From: Arthrobacter sp. KBS0703
GTDB taxonomy: Bacteria > Actinomycetota > Actinomycetes > Actinomycetales > Micrococcaceae
Direction of reading: 5' to 3'
Assembly (NCBI RefSeq): GCF_002008315.2
Contig: NZ_MVDG02000001.1
Span: 496,001 to 560,000, forward strand
Length of the DNA: 64,000 bases
Part shown: positions 32,042 to 39,546 of the stretch, in pieces
Layout: the number at the start of each line of letters is the position of its first letter
How positions within the stretch are numbered: position 1 is the first letter of the stretch
Translations under genes and position numbers: made by a program
Notes under the pieces: generated by a model
The model's input: only the letters and a program-made list of their open reading frames with translations
The model's database searches: none
Told to the model about the DNA's origin: nothing

Positions 32042-32192
32042 GGCTCTCCTCTCTGCTCGCGGGACGCTCCGGAACGCAGGCCTGAAAATGCCCAGCCGGG
32101 AACTGCATCCGGTAAAACACTACTCCTGACGGACCCGGGCGTCGGCGGCCCGTGCGGTGCTGCCATCCCGCCGGCCGTGGACGGCCACGATA

Positions 32193-32211
32193 CTGTCTCT
32201 TATACACATCT
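32193..32211 (+). other. Nextera/Tn5 mosaic end (artefact) upstream of mshA
   Basis: A single CTGTCTCTTATACACATCT is followed by AGA and then by unrelated glycosyltransferase coding sequence. Only the first bases of a second mosaic end are retained. Confidence 0.95.
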
Positions 32212-32606
32212 AGAGGCCGGCGCCCCCTGACCGCCCTGCCGCCGCTCCCGGCCAACGCGCGCGCCGCCGAGTTCCTGCCGGACGCCGAACTCCTTCCGAA
32301 GGTGTCTCTTATACACATCTAGATGTGTATAAGAGACAGATGGAGAACGGCGTGCCCATCGTTGTCGCGGGCGATACCGAGGACAAGCCCGAAGGAGCGG
32401 CCAGGGTGGCCTGGTCCGGCGCAGGAATAAACCTCAAGACAGGACGGCCGGCGCCGTCGGCCATCCGCGACGCAGTTCGACAGGTCCTCGGCGACCCCGG
32501 ATACCAGGCCGGCAGCCGCCGGATCGGCGCAGCAATCGCCGCTTCACCGGGCGCGGACGGGCTCATTGACGAGCTGGAGACGATCCTGGCCGCGAAGCCG
32601 TCCTGA
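32212..32606 (+). pseudogene. Glycosyltransferase (MGT/UGT type), C-terminal fragments only
   Basis: Two pieces encode the C-terminal part of a GT1 glycosyltransferase. Piece 32212-32302 gives RPLTALPPLPANARAAEFLP. Piece 32340-32606 gives HGVP-like NGVPIVVAGDTEDKPEGAARV, the donor-sugar-binding loop, and runs to a stop at 32606. An adapter pair (32303-32339) separates them, replacing about a dozen codons that should hold the GGYG-type motif. The N-terminal about 300 codons are absent upstream, where another adapter stands at 32193. The natural gene is probably complete. The substrate cannot be inferred. Confidence 0.7.
32303..32339. other. Nextera/Tn5 mosaic-end pair (artefact) in glycosyltransferase
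   Basis: A head-to-head mosaic-end pair lacking the first C (37 bp) sits between two collinear coding pieces. Confidence 0.95.
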
Positions 32607-32632
32607 CCAAAGGCCCGGTAGGCAAGGCGTGC

Positions 32633-33505
32633 TCAGGCGCCGAGGTGGCTCCGCACGGCTGCCTGTACGGCCTCGCGCATCGGCACGGCGGGCCGCCCGA
32701 TGAGCGAGCTGAGATCTCCGCTGGTCACCAGCAGCTCGCCGCGTGCGATGCCGAGGTCACTGTCCGCCAGGATGGCTGCGTAAAATTCCGGCAGCCCGGC
32801 TTCCACCAGTGCCTGCGTGTACTGCTCCGCCGGCAGATCCTGGTAGGCCACCGGCTGGCCCGAGGCCGCACTGACTTCCCCCGCGAGCTCGCTGAGGGTG
32901 AACGGCACGTCGCCGCCGAGCTCGTACACCTTTCCGGCCTGACCCTCCTTGAGAAGCACCGCTGCGGCGGCCTGGGCGTAGTCGGCCCGGGTGGCGGCAC
33001 TGACCCGTCCCTCACCGGCGCTGCCGAGCACGGCGCCGTACTGGAGCTGCACGGCAAGCTGGTCGGTGTAGTTCTCCAGGTACCAGCTGTTGCGCAGCAA
33101 AGTGAACGGCACGCCGGACTCCCGGAGTGCCTCCTCGGTGGCCTGATGCTCCGCTGCCAGCTGCATGGTGGTGCTGCCGGCGTTGGCGATGCTGGTGTAC
33201 GCGATCAGCCCGACGCCGGCCTCCTTGGCTGCGTTGATGGCGTTCCGGTGCTGTTCGATGCGCTGGCCGGCTTCGCTTCCGGAGACCAGCAGGACCTTCT
33301 CGGCGCCTTCGAAGGCCTGACGCAGGGAGCCGGGGTCGTTGTAGTCGACAGGGCGGACCTGGACGCCGCGTTCGGCGAGATCGGCGATCTTGGTGAGATC
33401 CCGGCCGGCGGCCACAATCTGTCCGGCGGGTACGTTGTAGGCCAGGAGCGCTTCGACAACGAGGCGGCCGAGGCGGCCCGTGGCGCCGGTGATAACGATA
33501 GTCAT
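32633..33505 (-). CDS. NmrA-family NAD(P)H:quinone oxidoreductase-like (QorB type)
   Basis: This 290-aa atypical short-chain dehydrogenase has an N-terminal Rossmann motif MTIVITGATGRLGRLV and the QorB-like pattern LRNSWYLENY in the middle. Relatives reduce quinones or sense NADPH. The start at 33505 follows AAGGGAAAACC. It is divergent from an HxlR regulator 102 bp away, an arrangement known from other actinobacteria (QorA/QorR-type), where the regulator represses the reductase until a reactive quinone oxidises it. The actual substrate is unproven. Confidence 0.82.
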   Translation of the reverse strand: MTIVITGATGRLGRLVVEALLAYNVPAGQIVAAGRDLTKIADLAERGVQVRPVDYNDPGSLRQAFEGAEKVLLVSGSEAGQRIEQHRNAINAAKEAGVGLIAYTSIANAGSTTMQLAAEHQATEEALRESGVPFTLLRNSWYLENYTDQLAVQLQYGAVLGSAGEGRVSAATRADYAQAAAAVLLKEGQAGKVYELGGDVPFTLSELAGEVSAASGQPVAYQDLPAEQYTQALVEAGLPEFYAAILADSDLGIARGELLVTSGDLSSLIGRPAVPMREAVQAAVRSHLGA

Positions 33506-33578
33506 GGTTTTCCCTTTCACCAGTGAGTGACTGTCACAGGTACCAACCACATGCCTGCACCGTTACTTCCCAAAAGAG

Positions 33579-33603
33579 AGTACGCACTTTCAGGTAAGGT
33601 ACT
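33579..33603. promoter_or_regulatory. Possible HxlR operator in the qorB/hxlR intergenic region
   Basis: AGTAC-N15-GTACT forms a short dyad just before the hxlR start and overlaps its TAAGGT hexamer. HxlR-type repressors often bind GTAC-containing dyads. The match is short, so this is a suggestion only. Confidence 0.35.
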
Positions 33604-33606
33604 GGT

Positions 33607-34005
33607 ATGAAGGTAAGTACCCAGCCCATTGCGCCTGTTTTCCCCTTCGCGGACGGCATTTTCCCGGCGGGATGCCCCAGCAGGACAGTGCTCGACCACG
33701 TCACCAGCAAGTGGGGCGTCCTGATCCTCGTCGCGCTGTCCCAAGGCCCGCAGCGCTGGAGCGAGCTGCGCCGGCGCGCCGAGGGCATCAGCGAGAAGAT
33801 GCTCGCCCAAACCCTCAAGACGCTCGAAGCCGACGGATTTGTCCGCCGCGACGCGCAGCCGATCATCCCTCCGCGGGTCGATTACAGCCTCACCGACAGC
33901 GGCCGGGACCTTGCGGCAGTCATGCTGCCGCTGGTCGCCTGGATAGCCGAGCACGCAGAGGACATCATGGCGCAGTCCTCGCGTACAGCAGCACAAGCCG
34001 GTTAA
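33607..34005 (+). CDS. HxlR-family transcriptional regulator
   Basis: This 132-aa winged-helix protein contains CPSRTVLDHVTSKWGVLILVAL, RRAEGISEKMLAQTLKTLE and a beta-wing with PPRVDYSLTDSGR, typical of the DUF24/HxlR group. A lone cysteine at residue 23 is where redox-sensing members such as QorR carry their reactive Cys. It probably controls the divergent quinone reductase and itself. TAAGGT ends 6 nt before the ATG, suggesting a leaderless message. An adapter follows 21 bp after its stop. Confidence 0.88.
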   Translation: MKVSTQPIAPVFPFADGIFPAGCPSRTVLDHVTSKWGVLILVALSQGPQRWSELRRRAEGISEKMLAQTLKTLEADGFVRRDAQPIIPPRVDYSLTDSGRDLAAVMLPLVAWIAEHAEDIMAQSSRTAAQAG

Positions 34006-34026
34006 CTGCCGCGGGCGGCGCCTGTC

Positions 34027-34045
34027 AGATGTGTATAAGAGACAG
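34027..34045 (+). other. Nextera/Tn5 mosaic end (artefact) after hxlR
   Basis: AGATGTGTATAAGAGACAG is preceded by CTGTC, the start of an opposing mosaic end. The join between hxlR and the GH4 gene is therefore unverified. Confidence 0.95.
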
Positions 34046-34086
34046 CCGCGCCTGCGCCTGTTCGGCGGTTCCTGGCCAGCCGGCGC

Positions 34087-35538
34087 CTATTCGGCCGGCC
34101 GCTTCCACAGCCCGGCCAATCCCGGGAACGCTGCCTCGTACCCGGCGAGGAGTGCAGCGGCCAGGCTTTCCGAACCGATCAGCGGGTGTTCGGCGAAGGC
34201 CTGCAGCGCTGCTTCGCGCTCGCCGTGTGCCGCGGCCCGGACCGTGAGCAGCTCCACGCGTTTCACGCGCTGCATGAGGTTCAGCTGCGGCCCGGCAGGC
34301 TGGTCCTGCGCCAGCGGCACCGCGCCGTCGGCGGTCACCGTGCAGGGAACCTCGACGACGGCGCCCGCCGGCAGCCCGGGGATCGCCGGCTCCGCGGGGC
34401 CTGGCCCGGTCACCGCAGAGTTCGGCGTGTTGAGGATCAGTTCGGTGCCGCCCGCCGAAGCCCCGTCACCAGCGCCCCCGGCCCCACCCGCGCCTCCACC
34501 GGCCAGCGCCCGCATCAGGGCCAGGGCCACCTGTTCGTAGCCGCCGCCCGCGAGGTCCTCCGCATCGCGTGACTCCCCGGCGGCCCGGGCTTCGGCCAGA
34601 TAACCCTCTTCGCGTGACCTGCGGGCGGCATCCCAGAGGCTGAACGCCGCGTCCCCGGCCGCAGCCAGCCGCGGATACAGCTCCGCCTGCTGCCCGTGGA
34701 TGGACTCGCCGCGCGTCATGCCCTGGGCGCGCATGGCGGCGGCCGCCCGGGACGTCTCGTAGTAGTAGAAGAGGTACTCGTTCGGCAGGACTCCCAGCTC
34801 CTGGAGGAAGGGCTGCGGAAACAGGCGGCCCTCCTCGAAGCCGGCGAGCGCGCCGGCGTCCGCCAGCAGGTCCGGGAGGACATCGCGGCCGCCGGACTCG
34901 AGCCGGTACAGCCAGCCGAGGTGGTTCAGGCCGTAGTAGCCCACGCCGTCGAGCTTTCCGGCCGGCAGCGGAACGCCGGCGGCGCGCGCGGCACGGTGGA
35001 CGAGCGCGCTCGCGGAATCGCAGATTCCGATGACCTTGCGGCCCAGCACGGGCACCAGGGCTTCGGTGACCATGCCGGCCGGATTGGTGAAGTTGACCAG
35101 CCAGGCGCCGGGGCAGTGCCTGCGCATCTCCCGGGCGAGCTCCAGCATGGCGGGAATGGACCGCAGCGCGTAGGAAATGCCGCCTGCCCCGGTGGTTTCC
35201 TGGCCCAGGAGCCCCAGGTCCTGGGCGACGCGTTCGTCGGCAATCCTGCCCGCCGTTCCGCCCGGCCTGATGGCCGCGAACACCGTGTCCGTTCCCAGCA
35301 GGGCCTCGCGGAGCGACGTGGTGGCAACGATTCTGGGGGGAAGCCCGACGGCGGAACTTCCGTTCGGTGCCGCCGCCGAGGCCAGGGCCTGCAGCACGGC
35401 GGTGATGGCAGCCAGGCGGCCGGGATCGACGTCGTAGAGCACCAGTTCGCGGACCAGGCCGGCGTAAGGCCCCGAGCACAGCGCCCGGTACACGAGGGGA
35501 ACCCGGAAGCCGCCGCCGCCGGCGATCATGAGCCGCAT
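34087..35538 (-). CDS. GH4 family 6-phospho-beta-glucosidase
   Basis: This 483-aa enzyme belongs to glycoside hydrolase family 4, which cleaves phosphorylated disaccharides by an NAD- and metal-dependent redox mechanism. The N-terminal dinucleotide site is MIAGGGGFRVP. The metal ligands are probably C173 (GICDS) and H206 (GLNHLGW). NFTNPAGMVTEA is the family pattern. A Gly/Ala-rich stretch at about residues 353-372 is an unusual low-complexity insertion. I chose ATG 35538; upstream ATGs add an Arg-rich leader. It is divergent from a PfkB-type kinase, but no PTS transporter is nearby to supply a 6-phosphate substrate. Confidence 0.87.
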   Translation of the reverse strand: MRLMIAGGGGFRVPLVYRALCSGPYAGLVRELVLYDVDPGRLAAITAVLQALASAAAPNGSSAVGLPPRIVATTSLREALLGTDTVFAAIRPGGTAGRIADERVAQDLGLLGQETTGAGGISYALRSIPAMLELAREMRRHCPGAWLVNFTNPAGMVTEALVPVLGRKVIGICDSASALVHRAARAAGVPLPAGKLDGVGYYGLNHLGWLYRLESGGRDVLPDLLADAGALAGFEEGRLFPQPFLQELGVLPNEYLFYYYETSRAAAAMRAQGMTRGESIHGQQAELYPRLAAAGDAAFSLWDAARRSREEGYLAEARAAGESRDAEDLAGGGYEQVALALMRALAGGGAGGAGGAGDGASAGGTELILNTPNSAVTGPGPAEPAIPGLPAGAVVEVPCTVTADGAVPLAQDQPAGPQLNLMQRVKRVELLTVRAAAHGEREAALQAFAEHPLIGSESLAAALLAGYEAAFPGLAGLWKRPAE

Positions 35539-35668
35539 GGCAAGGAGTCTATGCCCACGCATCCCACGCGCACGCACCCATGCACAAGCGCGCCGGTCGC
35601 CGCCGGACGGGCCGCACCCCCAGAACTCGGGGTTTCAACCACAAGGCCCACAGCGTAGTGTGCCGAAC

Positions 35669-36760
35669 ATGGATGCGATTTCCGCACGCCGCTTCGATCC
35701 GCTCTCTGCCGTCCGCACGCCGTCGGCCGGATCCTTTGACCTGCTGCTGGCCGGGACAGTGTTTCAGGACATCATCTTCACGGGGCTCCCGCAGGCGCCC
35801 GAACCCGGAACTGAAATCTGGAGCGAAGGGATGGGAAGCTGCCCCGGCGGCGTGGCCAACCAGGCCATAGCCGCTGCCCGGCTCGGTCTCCGGACCTGCC
35901 TGGCGGCCGCCTTCGGCGATGACGGTTACGGGGACTACAACTGGAAGATCCTCGCCGGCCAGGAGCACGTGGACCTGTCCCTGTCCCAGCGCGTTCCGGG
36001 GTGGCATTCGCCGGTGACGGTGTCGCTCAGCGTGAACCACGACCGCTCCATGGTGACCCACGGGCATCCCGCGCCGGTGTCGTCGTCCGATCTGATCGGC
36101 CGTCCGCCGCCCGCGCTGGCCGCAGTGGCGGAGCTGGACCATGAGCTTGAACCGTGGGCACTTTCGGCCCACGGCGAGGGCGTGAAGCTGTTCGGCGACG
36201 TCGGCTGGGACCCCAGCGGCGAATGGTCGCAGGCGCGGCTGGAGAACCTGCAGTACTTCCATGCCTTCATGCCCAACCAGCGCGAGGCCATGGCCTTCAC
36301 CGGCAAGAACGATCCGTGGGCGGCGCTGTATTCGCTGGCGGACCGCGTGCCCGTAGCGGTGGTGACGCTGGGGCCGCAGGGGTCCATGGCCGTGGACTCC
36401 GAAACGGGCGAGGAGGAATGGGTGCCGTCGTTGCCGGTGGCGGCCTACGATCCCACCGGAGCCGGGGACTGCTTCGGGGCGGCGTTCGTGGTCGGCTGCC
36501 TGGCGGGGTGGCCGCTCGGAGACCGGCTGCGGTTCGCCAACCTCTGCGCCGCGCTGGCCGTGCAGGAAGTGGGCGGATCCCTCGCGGCGCCGGGCTGGGG
36601 CGACATCGCCGACTGGTGGAAACGCGCCAACGCCCGTCCTGAACGCCGCGGAAGCCAATGGCTGCGCCGCTACGCGTTCCTCGCCGACATCGTCCGGGAC
36701 GTGCCGCCGGAAGCCCAGCGCCGGGCGGCGGCCACCATCGCGCACCTTTCGGACGCCTGA
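35669..36760 (+). CDS. PfkB-family carbohydrate kinase
   Basis: This 363-aa ribokinase-like protein has the first PfkB signature region GSCPGGVANQAIAAARLG near residues 60-80 and the second, DPTGAGDCFGAAF, with the catalytic Asp, near 270-283. The substrate is unknown: sugars or nucleosides are possible. A C-terminal extension of about 45 residues beyond the usual fold contains WWKRAN and RRYAFLADIV. TAGTGT ends 7 nt before the ATG, suggesting leaderless expression. It may work with the divergent GH4 enzyme on a phosphorylated sugar; this is inference from position only. Confidence 0.85.
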   Translation: MDAISARRFDPLSAVRTPSAGSFDLLLAGTVFQDIIFTGLPQAPEPGTEIWSEGMGSCPGGVANQAIAAARLGLRTCLAAAFGDDGYGDYNWKILAGQEHVDLSLSQRVPGWHSPVTVSLSVNHDRSMVTHGHPAPVSSSDLIGRPPPALAAVAELDHELEPWALSAHGEGVKLFGDVGWDPSGEWSQARLENLQYFHAFMPNQREAMAFTGKNDPWAALYSLADRVPVAVVTLGPQGSMAVDSETGEEEWVPSLPVAAYDPTGAGDCFGAAFVVGCLAGWPLGDRLRFANLCAALAVQEVGGSLAAPGWGDIADWWKRANARPERRGSQWLRRYAFLADIVRDVPPEAQRRAAATIAHLSDA

Positions 36761-37061
36761 CCCCCTGCCTGGCCCGGGACGCGCCCCCGGACGGCCCCTT
36801 GGGCCGGGCGCCGGAACGGCCCGGGAACACCGCCGTTTCCCGTCAATTATCCGGCCCGCAACGCCAGCATTAGAATCAGTAGAGTGACTTATCCAGCAGC
36901 AACAGGAGACCTCCCGCCTGCATCAGGCGCCGTCCGGCCGCCGTCGTATGAACGGTCCGCCGTCATCGACCTCGAGGCCATCCGCCACAACGTCCGCCGC
37001 CTTGCCGCCGCCGCTTCGCCGGCACAGGTCATGGCGGTAGTGAAGGCGGACGCCTACGGTC

Positions 37062-37099
37062 CTGTCTCTTATACACATCTAGATGTGTATAAGAGACAG
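37062..37099. other. Nextera/Tn5 mosaic-end pair (artefact) in alr
   Basis: A complete 38-bp head-to-head pair stands directly after the DAYG codons of alanine racemase. Confidence 0.95.
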
Positions 37100-37135
37100 A
37101 GTCATGGTTTTGCCTTTCACCAGTGAGTGACTGTC
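37100..37135. repeat. Misplaced 36-bp copy of the qorB start region
   Basis: These 36 bases match 33500-33535 with a single mismatch (37112 versus 33512). They sit between two adapters inside alr, where they make no sense as code. They are best read as chimeric fill. Confidence 0.9.
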
Positions 37136-37160
37136 GCGCCGCCCTCGAGGCGGGAGCCGG

Positions 37161-37198
37161 CTGTCTCTTATACACATCTAGATGTGTATAAGAGACAG
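37161..37198. other. Nextera/Tn5 mosaic-end pair (artefact) in alr
   Basis: A second complete 38-bp pair lies 61 bp after the first and splits GAG from VAHISEAL. Confidence 0.95.
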
Positions 37199-38627
37199 GC
37201 GTGGCGCACATTTCCGAAGCGCTGGCGCTCCGAGCCGCCGGCATTGAGGCCCCTCTGCTCGCGTGGCTGCACACGGCGGAAAGCAACTTCGGCGCGGCGG
37301 TGGCTGCCGGCGTCGACATCGGGTGTTCCGGCTGGGAGCTGGAACGGATCGTGGCTGCCGCCCGCGAACAGGAGCGGCCGGCCCGCGTCCACCTGAAGGT
37401 GGACACCGGCCTTGGGCGGAACGGCGCCACGGTGGAAACCTGGGACCGCCTGGTGGGCGAGGCCATGGAGTACCAGGATGAGGGACTGCTGCGCGTGGTG
37501 GGCATCTTCTCGCACCTCGCCGTCGCCGACGAGCCCGAGCGCCCGGAAACTGACGATCAGCTCGCGGCGTTCCGCGAAGTCCTCGCCATCGCCGAGGACG
37601 CCGGCGTGGACCCGGAAGTCCGGCACCTGGCCAACACTCCGGCCACGCTGTCCCGGCCGGACACGCACTTCGACCTGGTCAGGGTGGGGCTCGGCATCTA
37701 CGGGCTCTCGCCGTTCGAGGGCCAGACCTCCGCTGAACTGGGCCTTCGCCCCGCCATGACCCTCCGCACGGTGGTGTCCCACTGCAAGGACGTGCCTGCC
37801 GGCCAGGGCGTCTCGTACGGCTTCAACTACCGCACCTCCGGCGCCAGCACGCTCGGACTCATCCCGCTGGGCTACGCCGACGGCGTCCCCCGGGTGGCCA
37901 CCGGCGGCCCCGTCCGCGTGGAAGGCGTGACCTACCCGGTGGTGGGCAGGATCGCCATGGACCAGATGGTGATCGACCTCGGCCCCCGGCACGTCTCCAC
38001 GGGCGGCCACAGCCTCCTGGGAGCCGAGGCACAGCTCTTCGGCGACGGCACCGACGGCGGCCCCACCGCTGACGACTGGGCCCGCGCCGCAGGCACCAAC
38101 AACTACGAAATCGTGACCCGCATCAGCCCGCGCGTGCCGCGGACGTACATGAACGAAACGCCGGTCAGCGAATCGCCGGTCAACGAATCGCCCGCGCCGT
38201 GAACCTTCCGGCGGCCGGCACGGCACCCCTGTGGGTCCAGACCCTGAAGGTCACGACGGCGGAGCAGACCCACGCGTTCGGCGCGGCGCTCGCGGAGGTG
38301 CTTCGCGCGGGGGACCTGCTGGTCCTCACCGGTGAACTGGGCGCGGGCAAGACGACGTTCACGCAGGGGCTCGGCGAGGGCCTGGGCGTGCGCGAGGGGA
38401 TCATCTCGCCCACGTTCGTGCTGGTGCGCATCCATCCGAACCTCCCCGACGGGCCCCGCCCGGGCGGCCCCGACTTGGTGCACGTTGACGCCTACCGGCT
38501 GGGATCGGCGTCGGAAATTGACGACATCGACCTGGAAAACACGCTGGACTCCGCGGTCACCGTGGTGGAGTGGGGACGCGACCGGGTGGAACACCTGAGC
38601 GAGAGCCGGCTCGAGGTGGAGCTGCAC

Positions 38628-38665
38628 CTGTCTCTTATACACATCTAGATGTGTATAAGAGACAG
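38628..38665. other. Nextera/Tn5 mosaic-end pair (artefact) in tsaE
   Basis: A complete 38-bp head-to-head mosaic-end pair follows the VELHL codons. Confidence 0.95.
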
Positions 38666-38693
38666 ATGCCCACGCATCCCACGCGCACGCACC
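38666..38693. repeat. Misplaced 28-bp copy of the GH4 upstream region
   Basis: These 28 bases are identical to 35551-35578, just upstream of the GH4 gene. They are attached to the right edge of an adapter, again pointing to chimeric fill. Confidence 0.9.
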
Positions 38694-38777
38694 AGCCCAC
38701 CCGGCCGACGGCGGCGCCGGACCGGGCGCGGCACCGGATGCGGAGACGGTCCTGGACTTCGACGCGGAGGACGACGA

Positions 38778-38796
38778 CTGTCTCTTATACACATCT
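38778..38796 (+). other. Nextera/Tn5 mosaic end (artefact) in tsaE
   Basis: A single CTGTCTCTTATACACATCT separates the acidic EDDD codons from TIIIRGFG; no opposing partner is retained. Confidence 0.95.
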
Positions 38797-38874
38797 CACC
38801 ATCATCATCCGCGGCTTCGGGCCCCGCTGGGCGGACCAGCCCGTGCTCACGCAGGCCTTCGAAGGGACACCCTG

Positions 38875-39546
38875 ATGCTCATTCTTGCCATCGACACCTC
38901 CGCCGTGGCCAGCGCCGCGCTGATGTCCGACGACGCCATGGAAGGCGTTGTGGGCAGCTTTTCCACCGAGGACACGCGGACGCATGCCGAGGTGCTCGCC
39001 CCGGGAATCGAGAAACTGCTCGCCGAAGCCGGCGTGACCGGCGCCGACATCGACGCGATCGTCGTCGGCGTGGGCCCGGGCCCCTTCACCGGCCTCCGGT
39101 CCGGGATTGCGACCGCACGCACGCTGGCCCATGTCTGGAACAAGCCGCTGCGCGGGCTCATGAGCCTGGATGCCGTCGCCCTCGAAGTGGCCGAATCCAC
39201 CGAGGCGCCGGCCGAATTCCTCGTCGCCACGGATGCCAGGCGCAAGGAGGTGTACTGGGCCCGGTACACGCTCACCGCCGGCCAGCTTCCCGAGCTGGTG
39301 GACGGGCCGCATGTGGGCTTCGCCGCGGATCTTCCCGACCTCCCGGCCTACGGAGCCGGCGCCGGGCTGTATTCGGACGTGCTGCGTGCGGATCCGGACT
39401 TCAGCGAGGAGCATCCGGACGCGCTGTACCTGGGGCAGTTCGCGCTGGCCCGGCTGGCGGCGGGGGAGACGCTCCTGGACTCCACGCCGCTGTACCTCCG
39501 CGAGTCCGACGCCCAGGTCCCCGGCCCCCGGAAGCGGGCCCTGTGA
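38875..39546 (+). CDS. tsaB: tRNA threonylcarbamoyladenosine biosynthesis protein TsaB
   Basis: This 223-aa ASKHA-fold protein is the non-catalytic partner of TsaD. The N-terminal LILAIDTSAVASAAL, TRTHAEVLAPGIEKLL and VGVGPGPFTGLRSGIATA are hallmark segments. It scaffolds TsaD and TsaE in the t6A complex. It overlaps tsaE (TGATG) and rimI (GTGA). Its length matches the family. Confidence 0.94.
   Translation: MLILAIDTSAVASAALMSDDAMEGVVGSFSTEDTRTHAEVLAPGIEKLLAEAGVTGADIDAIVVGVGPGPFTGLRSGIATARTLAHVWNKPLRGLMSLDAVALEVAESTEAPAEFLVATDARRKEVYWARYTLTAGQLPELVDGPHVGFAADLPDLPAYGAGAGLYSDVLRADPDFSEEHPDALYLGQFALARLAAGETLLDSTPLYLRESDAQVPGPRKRAL

Larger units (their letters stand above)
36884..38202 (+). pseudogene. 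alr: Alanine racemase, broken by two adapter islands
   Basis: The GTG-started N-terminus runs to VMAVVKADAYG, where Lys is the PLP-binding residue, and stops at 37061. A 24-26 base native piece (about 37135-37160) encodes RAALEAGAG. The rest, from 37199, encodes VAHISEALALRAAG through to VSYGFNYRT (catalytic Tyr region) and the C-terminal sheet domain. Islands at 37062-37099 and 37161-37198 replace roughly eight and four residues; the first brings in a 36-bp piece copied from the qorB promoter. The enzyme makes D-Ala for peptidoglycan. TAGAAT ends 7 nt before the GTG. The organism's gene is almost certainly intact. Confidence 0.88.
38199..38875 (+). pseudogene. tsaE: tRNA t6A biosynthesis ATPase TsaE, broken by adapters
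   Basis: The N-terminal piece (38199-38627) has the P-loop GELGAGKTTFTQGL and the TsaE patterns SPTFVLVRIH and HVDAYRLG, ending VELHL. Then come an adapter pair, a 28-bp stray copy, and a native piece encoding DAETVLDFDAEDDD. After a single adapter the C-terminal TIIIRGFGPRW runs to the stop at 38875. TsaE binds TsaB-TsaD and is required for t6A modification of ANN-decoding tRNAs. Its start overlaps the alr stop and its stop overlaps the tsaB start (TGATG). The natural gene is probably whole. Confidence 0.85.

Noticed and set aside
32042..32192. 5' end of the glycosyltransferase upstream of the 32193 adapter
   Set aside because: No frame in this stretch resembles a GT1 N-terminus, and the frame that opens at the ATG in ATGCCCAGCC ends quickly.
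12171..38796. Recurrent 37-38 bp palindromes that look like a CRISPR, a MITE or a Tn5-like transposon family
   Set aside because: They are exactly two Nextera mosaic ends head to head, irregularly spaced, inside housekeeping genes, without transposase, cas genes or target duplications.
12188..38875. Short frames containing VSYTHLDVYKRQ, MYKRQ, MCIRDS or LSLIHI
   Set aside because: These peptides are translations of the adapter itself, not proteins.
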